From: Rhynchopus euleeides
Taxonomy: Eukaryota; Euglenozoa; Diplonemea; Diplonemida; Diplonemidae
Length of the DNA stretch: 64,000 nt
Assembly: GCA_963210315.1 (NCBI GenBank)
Contig: OY723245.1
Location: 943,910 to 1,007,909 of the forward strand
Direction: 5' to 3'
In this document: positions 50,689 to 61,547 of the stretch, piece by piece
Layout: the number at the start of each line of letters is the position of its first letter
Position numbering within the stretch: the first letter of the stretch is position 1
Notes under the pieces: model-generated
Databases searched by the model: none
Told to the model about the DNA's origin: nothing
The model's input: the letters and a program-made list of their open reading frames with translations, nothing else
Made by a program: the position numbers and the translations under genes

Positions 50689-52216
50689 TAGGGGGGGTCA
50701 TAAGCCCGTACAAAACCACATTTTTCAACATACCATCAGAACCGCCCTAATACCTGATCTGACCCGAAAATCCGACCCATACCCCCCCGGAAACCGTCTG
50801 GAGCCCACTTGTGACACCTGATGCGCACTTTTGTGATGATTTTTTGGGGTCCTAAAAAATGTACCTCAGTTTCGTACCTTGCCTTTGTACCTGAACCACT
50901 CCCGACCGCAGTATTTCGTTCTTTGCAAGGAAAGGGTATCACTACGCTCACCCAGCACGCCGAGCAACACATGCCGTGTGCCTAGGGCCTCGCAGAGGTG
51001 TCAGATGCTGCTGCAGAGGGGTACCTTGCTCGAAAGACGCTCGCCAAACGGGAGATGTGCGGGGTCCCGGCAGAGAGCGTTGTGGCAGACCTGCGTCAGA
51101 AGAAAACGGCACACGACATCCGTGAGGCGACATTATTTCGGGCGCTCCGTCGGGCTGGGTACATAGGAGAGCGAGTGGGACGTGGTGACGACAGATATAT
51201 GCAGTGGTGCATCAACTGCACGCACGTGCGAAAAGCGGCGTTCCTTGCTGGCCAAGAAAGATGTCACCTGCACTCCTACTCCTCCCACTCCTCCTGCTCC
51301 TACCCCTACACCAACTGATGTGGGCAGTGAGTGATGGCAGCTCCAGAGCAGCAGATGATCTAGGAAGCGATGAACGGGTCAGCCGGGCAGACTACCCCAG
51401 TCCGTACCGGAAGTACGAAGCGTTGCGGGCCCGCCACCACCGCCTCCAGGAGAGGACCCGAGGATTAAGAGTAGGGTTGTACAACGCCAGGGGAGAGTAT
51501 TCCCCTGGCGTTGAGACATCCCTGACGATCTTGCGGTCGCACTGTGGGGGTTGAGTCGGCAGGCAGATGCCTATCCAATGACTTTGTTGAGTCCTCACAT
51601 GGTACACTCTCATGCGTGCTGTTGAGACTGCGTGGTGTGCATATCCTGCGGGGGGCGCAAATTACACAGCACAAACATAATCATTTCGACTCTCAGGTCG
51701 TCCAATATCCCAATCGTGCCTTCACAGGCTGAGATCGACGAAGCAAAGACACATCTGCAACGCTGCCTAATGCCGATGCAGCCTCGCAGGCGTACGAAGT
51801 ACTCACAATGACCCATCTGCGATCGAAGTACTACACCCAGAAGGTGGCTGAACTCATTCAGCTGGCGCAACAACACAACATTCCCACTAATCAGGTACAA
51901 GAAAGACCTTGCCGAGGCACTGGGGAGGCAACATCGTGCCACCTGAGCCGGAACCACCGCAGAAAAGGCAAAGAACGAAATACTGCGGTCGGGAGTGGTT
52001 CAGGTACAAAGGCAAGGTACGAAACTGAGGTACATTTTTTAGGACCCCAAAAAATCATCACAAAAGTGCGCATCAGGTGTCACAAGTGGGCTCCAGACGG
52101 TTTCCGGGGGGGTATGGGTCGGATTTTCGGGTCAGATCAGGTATTAGGGCGGTTCTGATGGTATGTTGAAATTTTTGGTATTTGTACGTTTTTAGGGGGG
52201 CTTATGACCCCCCCTA
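50689..52216. mobile_element. Palindromic foldback element A2
   Basis: Left arm 50689 to about 50926 and right arm about 51968 to 52216 are reverse complements of about 240 bp, with the right arm carrying a small insertion near its end. The termini are TAGGGGGGGTCA and TGACCCCCCCTA, the same as A1, but the internal arm sequence is different. The 1 kb middle holds open frames too short to assign (best one plus 50998 to 51318, 106 codons) and a perfect 12-bp hairpin at 51483 to 51512, near the centre. TA flanks each end. Element B2 abuts its right end. Confidence 0.88.
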
Positions 52217-53181
52217 GGGCAGTGAAGGCAAAATACGCGTATTTTTCAGAATCCCGATTTTAAAAATACGTTGAACGTTCAGCGTATTTGAACGTTTCTC
52301 ACATTGCCTACCGTCTGCAGGGGCCACCAGTCACAAACCCACCTTTCCTCAAGCAGAGCAAGGGCGAGTTGGTGGCACCAACGACAACCGTGCGGAAGAC
52401 GTCCTTGGAGCACGATTTTACAGCAACTTGCTTCGCGATGCAGTCGACAGCATCCCTTGTCCTTTGCTCCATGAAGCGGGCTGGTGCAGTTGAGGTGAAC
52501 CCCTGCAGGTGGGATACCCCATACGGTTCTCCCATGCGGGATATCCCACTGGGTTCTGGCAAGTCACGTATGTCTCTAGACTGGGTTCTGGCTTAGAGGC
52601 GTTCAGCCATAATCCATCCAGTGGGAGCATCACGGCACTGTCCGCTCGGACACGTAGATACCAGGGACTGAAATGGGAGTTCCCCATATTGCTGTCGACA
52701 TACGCCGGCTCGAGGTGTTCTCTCTCAGTCGGGTAAAGCCACCCTGTCTCACGACGGTCTAAATCCAGCTCACGTTCGGCCATCCACTTCCTCTACACGA
52801 CGGACTCCAGCCGGTCGAGTGGGGTAAAACTGGGAGATAGGTCGAGAGGGGGTTGGTACCCCCGCTTTTCCGGAGTTAGTCAACCCTGAAAAGAGGGGGT
52901 ACCAACCACCCCTTTCCGGGTCCCGCCCCTTCTCGGACTACAGAACCCCGTTTTCACCGCCTTTTCGCCACGCGTGACACTCTCCATCCCACCGGTGTCC
53001 CCTTTAGTGCGTGCAGGGGGCCCACCCCCTACTGCTAGGGGGGATTTCATGTGTAGAGTGCACCCAGTGGGTGAAAACGCCCAAAAGCCAAAAAAAACGT
53101 TCAACTTCGACGCATTTTTTTAAAAATACGTTGAACGTTCAAATACGTTGAACGTTTTTTACGTATTTTCTATCACTGCCC
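52217..53181. mobile_element. Palindromic MITE-like element B2
   Basis: A 965 bp element with ends GGGCAGTG and CACTGCCC as in B1, bounded by TA at 52215-52216 (shared with A2) and 53182-53183. The subterminal zones carry repeats of the palindrome AACGTT within ACGTTGAACGTT-type units in place of the GTACGC arrays of B1. An internal stem lies at about 52852 to 52912, with GGTTGGTACCCCC pairing with GGGGGTACCAACC. A minus-strand frame at 52308 to 52562 has no recognised domain. A run of 12 G follows the right end. Confidence 0.86.
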
Positions 53182-53254
53182 TAGGGGGGGGGGGGGCAGA
53201 GGGAACACGAAAAGGGTACAAGGTCCCACTCTGCCGCACAACACGGAACCCAGC

Positions 53255-54280
53255 CTAATGACTCGACGATCTCACCCGGGCAATCGGGCGGCGGTAAAAC
53301 CGGGGGCTTGTGCTTGCACACACCGGGTCCGGAAGGCCCAAACAGAGGCACAGACACAGCCCCACACACACAATACAGACCCCTGTCAGCATGGGAGCAG
53401 CAAGGCCGAGGTACGGGTGAACCCCTGCACCCAACACACCCCCCAGCAGGAAGCCGAGATACTGCGGGACGGCGAGGCGCAGCTTCCACGCGTCAGGCGC
53501 CTGGGCATCGGGGCGCACTGCGCTGACCAGGCGCTGCCCTGCTGCGATCCCCATATCCGTCACGATCCCTGTGACGTGGGTTGTGCGCACCAAACCTCCG
53601 CTGAAGGATGTGCATATGGCATTCTGCATCCCAGCCGCTGTGGCCCACAGGGCCAGCCCAACACCTTCCCAGTCGGGAAGCAGCATGAGACACGCCCCTG
53701 CAGTCCACAGCGCACCCGATGCCGCCAGCGCCGCACCATAGCAGACACGCAGGCTGAGCTGGGTGGGCCCTACAGCGAGGCCCCCGAAGATGGACCCGAC
53801 GAAGAGGAACACCACTGCCAGGCTGGCCCGGCGGAGGTCACCCCACCTCCCCTCTGCGAGGGCTGTGGCTGCGGCGGTGGCGGCGCCGGTGCCATGTGTG
53901 GTGTAGACATGGGAGTGCACCAAAGCCATCACGTTGAAGTACCCTGACACAAGGCAGAGGATGGTGCCACCCGCGACAATGAGCTCAAAGTCGTCCCGCT
54001 CCGGCAGGGGGGTTGGGCCAGCAGCAGCGTGGCGGGGTGAGTTGGCAGCAGCAGTTGCAGCAGGGCTGGGCTTCGTCCCCTTTGCCCGGGGTGATGAAGC
54101 ATAGGCGGCAATGCGTTCAGCAGGGCAGCTGGCACGGCGTCGCCTGAGCTGGTCTGAATATCCGCGGGGCTGGCTTGGAGGGTGGGGCACGGCAGTCGGC
54201 ATATCAGGCAGCACGACTGCTCTGCACGTCTGGTGGTGGTCCCCGGGAGGGGCGTCCACATCGACGTGCACCTGCAGCAT
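53255..54280 (-). CDS. YoaK/DUF1275-family membrane protein, paralog 2
   Basis: ATG at 54280 gives 341 residues, intronless. A polar N-terminus of about 90 residues (Pro, Ala, Arg rich) precedes hydrophobic segments: FELIVAGGTILCLVSGYFNV, SLAVVFLFVGSIFGGLAVG, GAALAASGALWTAGACLML, GVGLALWATAAGMQNAICTS, YLGFLLGGVLGAG and a long run of Cys, Leu and Val (MLTGVCIVCVGLCLCLCLG). The core AAGMQNAICTSFSGGLVRTT plus HVTGIVTDMG matches paralog 1 almost residue for residue, while loops and both tails differ. The His-rich tail of paralog 1 is absent. The two genes are in the same orientation and separated by elements A2 and B2, so they look like an old tandem duplication that later received the elements. 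Confidence 0.9.
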   Translation of the reverse strand: MLQVHVDVDAPPGDHHQTCRAVVLPDMPTAVPHPPSQPRGYSDQLRRRRASCPAERIAAYASSPRAKGTKPSPAATAAANSPRHAAAGPTPLPERDDFELIVAGGTILCLVSGYFNVMALVHSHVYTTHGTGAATAAATALAEGRWGDLRRASLAVVFLFVGSIFGGLAVGPTQLSLRVCYGAALAASGALWTAGACLMLLPDWEGVGLALWATAAGMQNAICTSFSGGLVRTTHVTGIVTDMGIAAGQRLVSAVRPDAQAPDAWKLRLAVPQYLGFLLGGVLGAGVHPYLGLAAPMLTGVCIVCVGLCLCLCLGLPDPVCASTSPRFYRRPIARVRSSSH

Positions 54281-56012
54281 TGCCCTGGGATACAGTCATC
54301 CTGTGAGCGGGAGAGTGTCGTGAATTGGAGGAGGAGGAGGGGAGGCGTCATTGCACCCTAGGTTCGCGAATTTTTAAAAGGTGTGGAGGGGGGGGGGGAG
54401 GAGGGTGTGGCTTTCTAACCCCTCTCCTAGCCCCGGATCCCAGAATATAATCCCCGGGGGAGGAGGGAGAATCCCACTCCTCTGCCCCCCCACCCCTCCC
54501 CCCTCGCCCCATGTACCCCTCCCCTGCACAGCGGGGGAGCAATCCAAGTGGGGATCCCGCTGTGGGCCGTGAGGTGTTTTCTGTAGAAAAAAAAATCAAC
54601 GACGCCAATGCAACCGGGTCGAGGTGGTGGAGGCACAGAAGGAACGGAACAGAACAGAAAAAGGCTTCGGACACACAGCAGGCATGCAAACACCTTGAAG
54701 TGGGTGGCGTCACAAATAAGGAGGCTGTCGCCTCAGCAGGACACACAAGCGGTCTATCGCAGACGCATGGAGGGGGGGGGGGGTTTGATTGTCGAGAGTG
54801 AACGGAAAAGTAAGTCTCCCAGCACCTTCTGACAGACACATGAAGGGGGGGGGGGGGGGGACATTTCGTCGACAATCCGCAGGAGGGCAATAATGTCCAC
54901 CCGCCGTGCAAACGACATCCAGGTTTTGCAGGGTTAGAAAGGTTTTAGATTGCATGAAGTAGTCGTGGCGCTGTGGTGAGGAATAGGCTGCTTTCCCTCA
55001 GGCACATACACGCGCCACTGAGGTTTCTGCAAGCTGTTGTGTCCGTCGTTGTGGGGTGCCTCATAGGGGGGGAAGAGAGTGTGCGCGCACAGGTCATGGC
55101 GTTTTTTTTGAATAGTGACGGATGTCACTTGTGATTCGGAAGGTGGGCAAGGGGAGACCGCTCTCTGTTCTGCGGCACCCAATGGCTGTCACGTACAGCC
55201 AGAAGAAGATCCAGCTGGGTTGCAGAGCATGGCAGCAAAGAGACAGGATCGACAGCCCTGCCGTTATCTCCAGCCCTCTCTGGCTCTTGCATGGCTGCAG
55301 TGCAGAGGCTGTCTGAGGCGGTGGGCAGCCAAGCCGCACCCAGCAAGGGTTTGTGTGCCTGAGAGCTGTGCGGCAGATGACTGGTTTTGCGGAAGCATTC
55401 CCAGTCCCTCTCTGGGCACAGGCGGACACTTGTGCCGATGGCCAAAAAAATAGGTTCGTCTCCAAGTTCGTCTCCCCGAGGGTTCGTGAACCGGGTTGTC
55501 GGAAGGCCTTGTACTCCTTTAGTTACCGTTTCCAAAGCGCTTGTTCCGATTTTTCCCGCAGGTGGATGAGAAAAACGCCATGCGTATGCATTGGTGGGAG
55601 CAACACCTGAATGACGCGCATTGCGATTGGAGGGCGCAGCAACTTCATGATTGCGATCGCCGCTGTTCACATACATCTCATATGCTGCTGCGATAATAAC
55701 ACCACTCTTGCCGTGGGCGAGGGAACGGCTGGTGCAGCGAGAATCGCAAAGGGCATATTCGTTTCTTTCATTCTGAGCTTAGCATCATATGATGGCTTTT
55801 GATGTCACACAACACAGCACCCCCGACCCATATCTACCCCCCTCCCTCCACACCCCCCCTGGGCAATCTTCCGGTACTGCAGAGCGAATCCCACGACATG
55901 GGGGGAGATTAACGGACGGGGAATAATGTTGCACTGTTTTAACAAAAAAACCCCTCTGGAAAGTAAACGGAGCGAAACTCACACCGCCACCGCCACGACC
56001 CCCCCCCCCCCT
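54281..56012. other. Spacer between DUF1275 paralog 2 and the membrane-protein gene
   Basis: It holds G runs near 54388, 54772 and 54845 (16 G) and a C run near 55999. A minus-strand open frame at 55125 to 55676 (listed separately) is the longest. Confidence 0.5.
55125..55676 (-). CDS. Hypothetical protein, doubtful
   Basis: A 183-codon open frame (MYVNSGDRNHEVAAPSNRNA...) with several competing frames over the same DNA. It has no recognised domain and its codon composition is less GC3-biased than the real neighbours. Kept only because it is the longest frame in a 1.7 kb gap and ends shortly before the neighbouring spacer changes composition. Confidence 0.2.
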   Translation of the reverse strand: MYVNSGDRNHEVAAPSNRNARHSGVAPTNAYAWRFSHPPAGKIGTSALETVTKGVQGLPTTRFTNPRGDELGDEPIFLAIGTSVRLCPERDWECFRKTSHLPHSSQAHKPLLGAAWLPTASDSLCTAAMQEPERAGDNGRAVDPVSLLPCSATQLDLLLAVRDSHWVPQNRERSPLAHLPNHK

Positions 56013-56789
56013 TCACTGGAGGACCGAGCTGAAATCTAAGGGATTTGATGGCGGCTTCTTCTGTGAAAGGCTGCCCCGCTGCACAGGGGCAAAGCGGTGT
56101 ATCGCCAACGACGCACGCTGCTGCCGCGCCGTTTCTACGGTCACTGTGGTCTTCTTCTTCGCAGGCTGCCCCCCAGACATACACGCCTCCAGAGCCTCGA
56201 CAAAGGCCCATATACCCCACACGGCGAAGACGAGCGCAAGGCAGGAACACCCGTCGGCAACAGCCCAGCCAATATCATGCGTACCGGACAGGCCAGCGAA
56301 GAACCCGAAGCAGAAGAAAAAAGGGGCAGTGTAGTCCAACGCACGCTGCGTTTTGTTCGCCAGGAGCTGAGCGGCCTTCACATCGGCAGGCTTTCGGAGC
56401 ACGTCGGTCCACACAATGAGCACGCTGATGATGGCGCCTGTGAGAGAGAGCCCCAGAACCCACATCGCCCCTGAGTTGGGGTTGTGCAGGTGGTGGTTGC
56501 CGTCTTCGCCCTTCTTGCTGAAGCGGGCGACGCTGCCCACCAGAGCCCCCAAGCACACCAGCCGCAGCGAGTAGTGGTACTGCACGACAGCGAGGTCTGC
56601 AGCAGAGCCGCCCTGCGTCCGCAGCCTCAGCATCCGCCTCATACAGCCCTTCTTCGGCTGGGCATCGTCGGGGCGGGGCGCGGCAGGAGTGGCGGCCGCC
56701 GCCGCCCCGCCGCCCTGGCTGCCCCTTGTAGACGAAGGGGTTGCAAGGTTCGTAGGGCTTGCAAGGGGGCCTCCCCCAGCTGGAGGCAT
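56013..56789 (-). CDS. Small multi-pass membrane protein of unknown function
   Basis: ATG at 56789 gives 258 residues starting MPPAGGGPLASPTNLATPSS; an in-frame ATG at 56873 adds a Pro/His-rich stretch encoded beside a G run and is less likely. The first 65 residues are Ala/Gly/Pro-rich with a basic patch (KKGCMRRMLRLRTQ). Four hydrophobic segments follow: LRLVCLGALVGSVARF, MWVLGLSLTGAIISVLIVWT, YTAPFFFCFGFFAGLSG and CSCLALVFAVWGIWAFVEAL. Basic C-terminal tail. The pattern fits a four-helix membrane protein; I recognise no family. Intronless. Confidence 0.7.
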   Translation of the reverse strand: MPPAGGGPLASPTNLATPSSTRGSQGGGAAAAATPAAPRPDDAQPKKGCMRRMLRLRTQGGSAADLAVVQYHYSLRLVCLGALVGSVARFSKKGEDGNHHLHNPNSGAMWVLGLSLTGAIISVLIVWTDVLRKPADVKAAQLLANKTQRALDYTAPFFFCFGFFAGLSGTHDIGWAVADGCSCLALVFAVWGIWAFVEALEACMSGGQPAKKKTTVTVETARQQRASLAIHRFAPVQRGSLSQKKPPSNPLDFSSVLQ

Positions 56790-57909
56790 CGCAGAAGAGA
56801 CAGCGCAGGGGGGGGGGGGGGAGGGGTGGGTGTGAGTGTGAGGTGTGAGGGGAGGGGGCCCACCCGACACCACCTGTATGTCCTGCCTGGTTGCCTGCGG
56901 CTTTCGACCACTGGGGGGGGGGGGGGGGGGGAGAACAGCAGCAACACCACCCCACCCGCCCAGGCGCTGTGTGGGCGCTGTGTCGGGTGTCGGGCCTGCT
57001 GATTCGGCGATGCCCTGTGGTGTGGCTGTGTGGTGGGAGGGTCAGGAGGGCGGGGAACATGGTGCAGCCCGACGATTATTCTCTTGTAAAATAAAGGCAC
57101 ATTGCAGTGGTCTGCTGGGGCGGTGTCTTTTTTGTTGACACCGACAGACAGGAGAAACGGCGGCTGCTGCGAGATCACAGTCCTGCCGCTGAGCCTGACT
57201 TTTGGCGTGTTGCAGCCTTTCCCACCCCACCGCTCCACTCCTGCAGGAGACATCCGGACAAACGGCGCTGGTTTTCTGTTATGCTGTGATTGTATATGAA
57301 TTTTGACTCTCGCTGTCTTAACATCGAAGGCAGCATTCCTGTGTGCACGGCGTAGTCAAGCTGGCCTGGGCCCTCTAAAGCACTTCCACCTTCAGCCACG
57401 CATGCGGACAAAACCGTCGAGGAGCGCAGCGGGAATGTCATCGTGGCAACACAAAATCGAGTCTGAACAAGCCATCAGACCTTAGAGCTGGGCAGAAGAC
57501 AATAATATACTCGGGGGGGAGGAGTGCGTCTCTGTGGATAAATCCCAAAATCCTGCCTCTCTTGACTCTCTTCTGCATGCCCCCCTTGCCCTATTCCGCC
57601 CGACCCACCCCACCCCACCCCCCTCCTGCCCCTCTGAGACGAGGCGGCCCACACTCCGAACAACGATACCCTTGGGGTTGGGGGGACGCGGGGGGCCTTC
57701 GCTCAGGATTGCATAAAAAGGTGAGAAACGGTGACTGCCCTCACATAAAAAAACGAATTTTTCTTTTTTGCAAAGTGGAACAGCTTGCTGGCACACCAAG
57801 GCGGCGCACAGTGACACAGAGCGAAGGCACATCCCCTCCATGGACTACTTTTGAGAACACACTCACACAAAACACTGCATCGCCGCTTTGTTTCTTGCTT
57901 CGCTGGTTA
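56790..57909. other. Spacer with G runs and a short inverted-repeat element
   Basis: G runs lie at 56808-56821 and 56913-56931. A CCTTCGCTC-family inverted repeat lies at 57696 to 57827. No gene recognised. Confidence 0.5.
57696..57827. repeat. Short inverted-repeat element, CCTTCGCTC family
   Basis: About 132 bp bounded by CCTTCGCTCAG and TGACACAGAGCGAAGG, matching the ends of the 38699 to 38780 copy while the interior differs. Confidence 0.5.
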
Positions 57910-57911
57910 TA

Positions 57912-58244
57912 TACCGTATACGTAAATATTATGGAACGTAAATATTATGGAACGGGCCCATTTTTGGCCGGTCCGTTCCATAATATTTACGTTCCATAAT
58001 ATTTACAGGGCCAGTTGGGGACTCGGTGGTGAGGACGGCTTGCGTCAGGAATCGCGCGAAAAGTGCACGAGTAGGTCCCGTCAGGGACTCTGTATGCCGT
58101 CCGATCACCTGGTCCAAGTCCCCGAGTCGCAGAAAGCCCTGTAAATATTATGGAACGAAAAAAATCTGGAACGCCAACCCACCAGCGTTCCAAAATATTT
58201 ACGTTCCATAATATTTACGTTCCAAAATATTTACGTATACGGTA
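57912..58244. mobile_element. TA-flanked MITE D
   Basis: About 333 bp with inverted ends TACCGTATACGTAAATATT and its complement, flanked by TA on both sides (57910-57911 and 58245-58246). Inside each end are tandem copies of the unit ACGTAAATATTATGGA and inverted copies of it, so the ends can fold into several nested hairpins. No coding capacity. This fits a Tc1/mariner-type MITE. Confidence 0.85.
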
Positions 58245-58247
58245 TAT

Positions 58248-59011
58248 GCGCTCCGTCCTTTTCAGTTCTTCGTTTGGTAGATATTTGTTTTTGCAAAATG
58301 AACGGGTATGAGAGAGAGAGAGAGATAGACGGAGATACGATAGCCACCTGTCACCTGTCAGACGACACCGCGAACATCGCAAGGCAAGGCAAGGCAAGGG
58401 TGTGCAGGTGTGGAGTAAGGTCCTGTGGCCAATATAGCCCGCGATAGCCGGGCGAGTGCCAGCCGAAAAAAAGGCACACAATAGTGTGTCTATGCACCTC
58501 CCTCCGACAGGTCAATGCTAGGACCACATCGTGTCTGAGAGGTTGGACAGCCGACTCGCGTCTCGGCTTGCAGGCAGACCATGGCACATAGGGCTGCTTC
58601 CCCACACACACACACACACACACCCTCTTACCCACCCCACCTACCCACAGCACAACAGGAAAAGAAGAGCCAAAAAGTTCCCGTGATCTTGTCGCCGCTT
58701 TCACCATCCCCGCCCTCCCCCTTCCGATTCCGTTTGTTGGCAGCAGTGGAATTCTGCCTGGTCTCTATGTTACCCGTGCGGGGGGGGGGGGGGGGTTGGA
58801 AGGGGGTGTGGAGGGAGGGGGGGCTGCCTGCCTTGCGTATCCTGCCTCCGCATGCGGGTGCTGTGTGGGCTGGCCCGAACAGGCGGTAATGAAAAAATGC
58901 GGCCAAAGAATGCGTTGGGTGTGCAGGCACACGCATATTATTCATTTAGGGCAACCCCACACACACAGATGCCTAGTCAAGCAGACACCCTCCTGGAACT
59001 GGCACAGCACG
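58248..59011. other. Spacer downstream of PheRS beta
   Basis: Contains a short GGCAA tandem repeat (about 58379 to 58398), an AC repeat (about 58604 to 58622) and a 16-G run (58780 to 58795). No gene seen. Confidence 0.5.
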
Positions 59012-61547
59012 TTAGTTCTCCGCAGGCACTGCTGCGGTTTTCGGGAGCTTCGTCACCTCCAGGAAAGGCTCGACGTTGTACTCCATGTAACTGCACGGGA
59101 ACGGGATGTCGAACTCCTTGAGCACCTGTAGGGGGTTGGGTGTGCGGTGGAATAGCGACAAGGGGCAGAGATCCTGCCCCCTGCACGCATCACGCTGTGG
59201 GCTTCTCAACACTATACCCCCAAGTAGTCTGTTTTGATGCTGAACACCCCACAGCCTGCCGTAGGAAACCTTAGCAAATATCTGCACGGGGCCCGCTCTG
59301 AAAGTACGGTTGAATACCCCACCATCAAGCCGAGAACAGCGCACAAGGCCAGACTACTGACGTAGGAAAATAGAAAAGTTTCATACCAGCGGGTGGACGA
59401 CACCCATGCTCCCGATCTTCTTGTCGGCGTAGAACAGGTCCACCTGCCACCCGGGGAAGAACGCGCCATCTGTAATCGTGGTGGTAGGTGAGAGCAGGTT
59501 CAGTTGTTCCTCAATGCGGGCAGCAGCCGTTTGTCTCCGCGGTTCAACCGCTGGGCATAGTGTCGTGTTCGTGCTTTGAGGCATGCAGCAGCCAAGGACT
59601 CAGGGGGCAGTAGAATCCCGTAGCACAAACAGCTGGAACAAGAACACCCCCACCGCAAGGCTGGCCGTTGCATTCACAAGCCATACCGTTGGACGCCTCC
59701 TCGTAGTGGTAGCCCACCACACCGTCAGCCTTCTTCGGCACACCAAGGCGCAGCATTGTGTGCTCGAAGATCCCGTGGATCTCAGAGAACCCTGTCGAGT
59801 TCGCAGCACCACGCGCGGCGCACACACGGCTCTCGTTCCTGCCAGGCACAGTGGGATTGGACACACATCAACCCATTTTAAATTAGCAAAGACTGCACCG
59901 ACCAACAACCCCCACCCCCCACCCTCCCCCCCACCCAACCCAACCCGACAACCCTCCATACCTTGCGCCAATGCGGTGCTCGGTGTCCTTCAGCACAATG
60001 TCTGTCACCTCGAAGACCTGCATGGGGAGGGGCTGGTCCTTGGAGTGGCCGAGCGTCTTCAGGGTCCCGGGCAGCAGCGACGGGCGGCACGCGTTGAACT
60101 CCTTCGTCCGCGGGTTCGCAAGGCTGACGACGCCGAACGGGGAGTAAGACTCGTCTGTTCTCCGCAGCAGCTTGGTCGCCTCCTCCTCGGAGCACAGCGA
60201 GAAGGTCAGCATCTCTGTGTACCCCGCCAGGCCCAGCTCGGTGCGCAGGAGGTGTTTGAGTGCCTCACGCGGCTGCTGGCTGCCGTAGGAGAGGGTCTTC
60301 GGGGGCTCCGCATGGCTGAGGATCTTGTTGTAGCCGTAGGCAATGGCAACGTCCTCCATGATGTCACATTCGTGCAGGATATCCGTGCGGGTGCACGGCA
60401 CCTTGACGTGCACCTGCTTCTTGTCAGCGCTCGGGGTGGCAACAAGAAGCATCTTCGTCAGCAGCTCGCAGATCTTGTCGGCATCGACCTTGATCCCCAC
60501 AGAGGTGGTGATGTACTCCACACCCACAGTGAACTCCCGCTCGTCCATGATGGGGGTCGTGATCTCAGTGCCAGAGAGCCACTCCAGCTTCTCAGGGTAG
60601 ATCACCTTGACAGGCTCCACCTGGAACACGGACTGCTTATCGTTGACAAACGACCCTGCGCAGAACTCGGAGAAGGCTGCGATGATCATGTTCAGCGCAA
60701 GGTTGGCCTTCGTGAAGTCGATCGCCGTCACCTCGATGAAAATGTCCTTCGTCTCCGCAGAGATCTTAGAGTGGTCGCTGTTGATGATCGGGGGCAGGCT
60801 CATCACCGTCCGGTTGCTGTCGTACACCACAGGGAAGGCGTCCCTCTTGGAAATGAGGGGGACGTACCGCCCGATGTGCTTGTCCTGTGCGTAGTACTCC
60901 TCGATCTTATCACCCCGCAGGAACGAGTCCTCCTTTGCCTTGGCCTTCCCGTCCTCACCCTTCTTCTCCCAAGCAAGCGGGAGGAAGTTCACCTCGCCCT
61001 TGGGTGTTGCCTCGTAGGTGAACTCACCCTTCACGGTGCTGAGGTCGTGGGTCCCCACGGAGCACAGGGTGCGTTGACGCGCGATGTTGCCGTGCAGCTT
61101 CTCCTGCAGGTCGATGAAGGAGCGGTAGCGCTCCTGCGAGCTGAAGTCCATCCCACGCAGGATGGCGCAGACGACGTAGGGGCGGACGGGGAGGATCGAC
61201 GGCTTCACAGTCATGGTGTGCCGCACAGGCAGGAACTTGTAGGTGGGCGGCTGCCTCTTCCCCAGGAAAACGAGGAGTGCGCCTGCCAGCCCCTCAAAGC
61301 AGAGGAGATCGTAGCGGTTTGCGGGGAGCTCAATCTTGTAGACAGTTTCGCTGCTCTTTGTCTCGAGGAGCTTCTTGTCTGCCTTCTCGACTCCACCACA
61401 TTCGGCCAAGTACATCTCACGCTCGGAAGTCACATCGTCCAGCTCAATCCCAAACTCGAAGCACAGGTCGCGGAACTTGTTGTCAGTGTATGACTGCAAC
61501 CCGAGTGTCTCCAGCAGCGCCTTCCTGCTGCATTGCAGGATCGGCAT
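59012..61547 (-). CDS. Phenylalanyl-tRNA synthetase beta subunit, cytosolic type (4 exons)
   Basis: Beta subunit of the alpha2-beta2 enzyme that charges tRNA-Phe; beta binds tRNA and edits Tyr-tRNA-Phe. Exons: 61547-59962, 59838-59687, 59469-59387 and 59125-59012; junction phases 2, 1 and 0 all restore sensible codons; donors GTATGG, GTATGG and GTATGA, acceptors CAG; 644 residues. It starts MPILQCSRKALLETLG. Eukaryote/archaeal-type motifs: ELPANRYDLLCFEGLAGAL near 75, SLPPIINSDHSKIS near 260, then the B5 region and the catalytic-like core with NPRTKEFNACRPSLLPG near 485 and the C-terminal FFPGWQVDLFYADKKIGSMG plus PCSYMEYNVEPF. Nothing essential appears missing. No organelle presequence. Confidence 0.96.

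Noticed and set aside
50998-51318. A 106-codon plus-strand frame inside element A2 as a transposase
   Set aside because: Too short, no catalytic acidic triad or clear helix-turn-helix; kept only as a note in the element entry.
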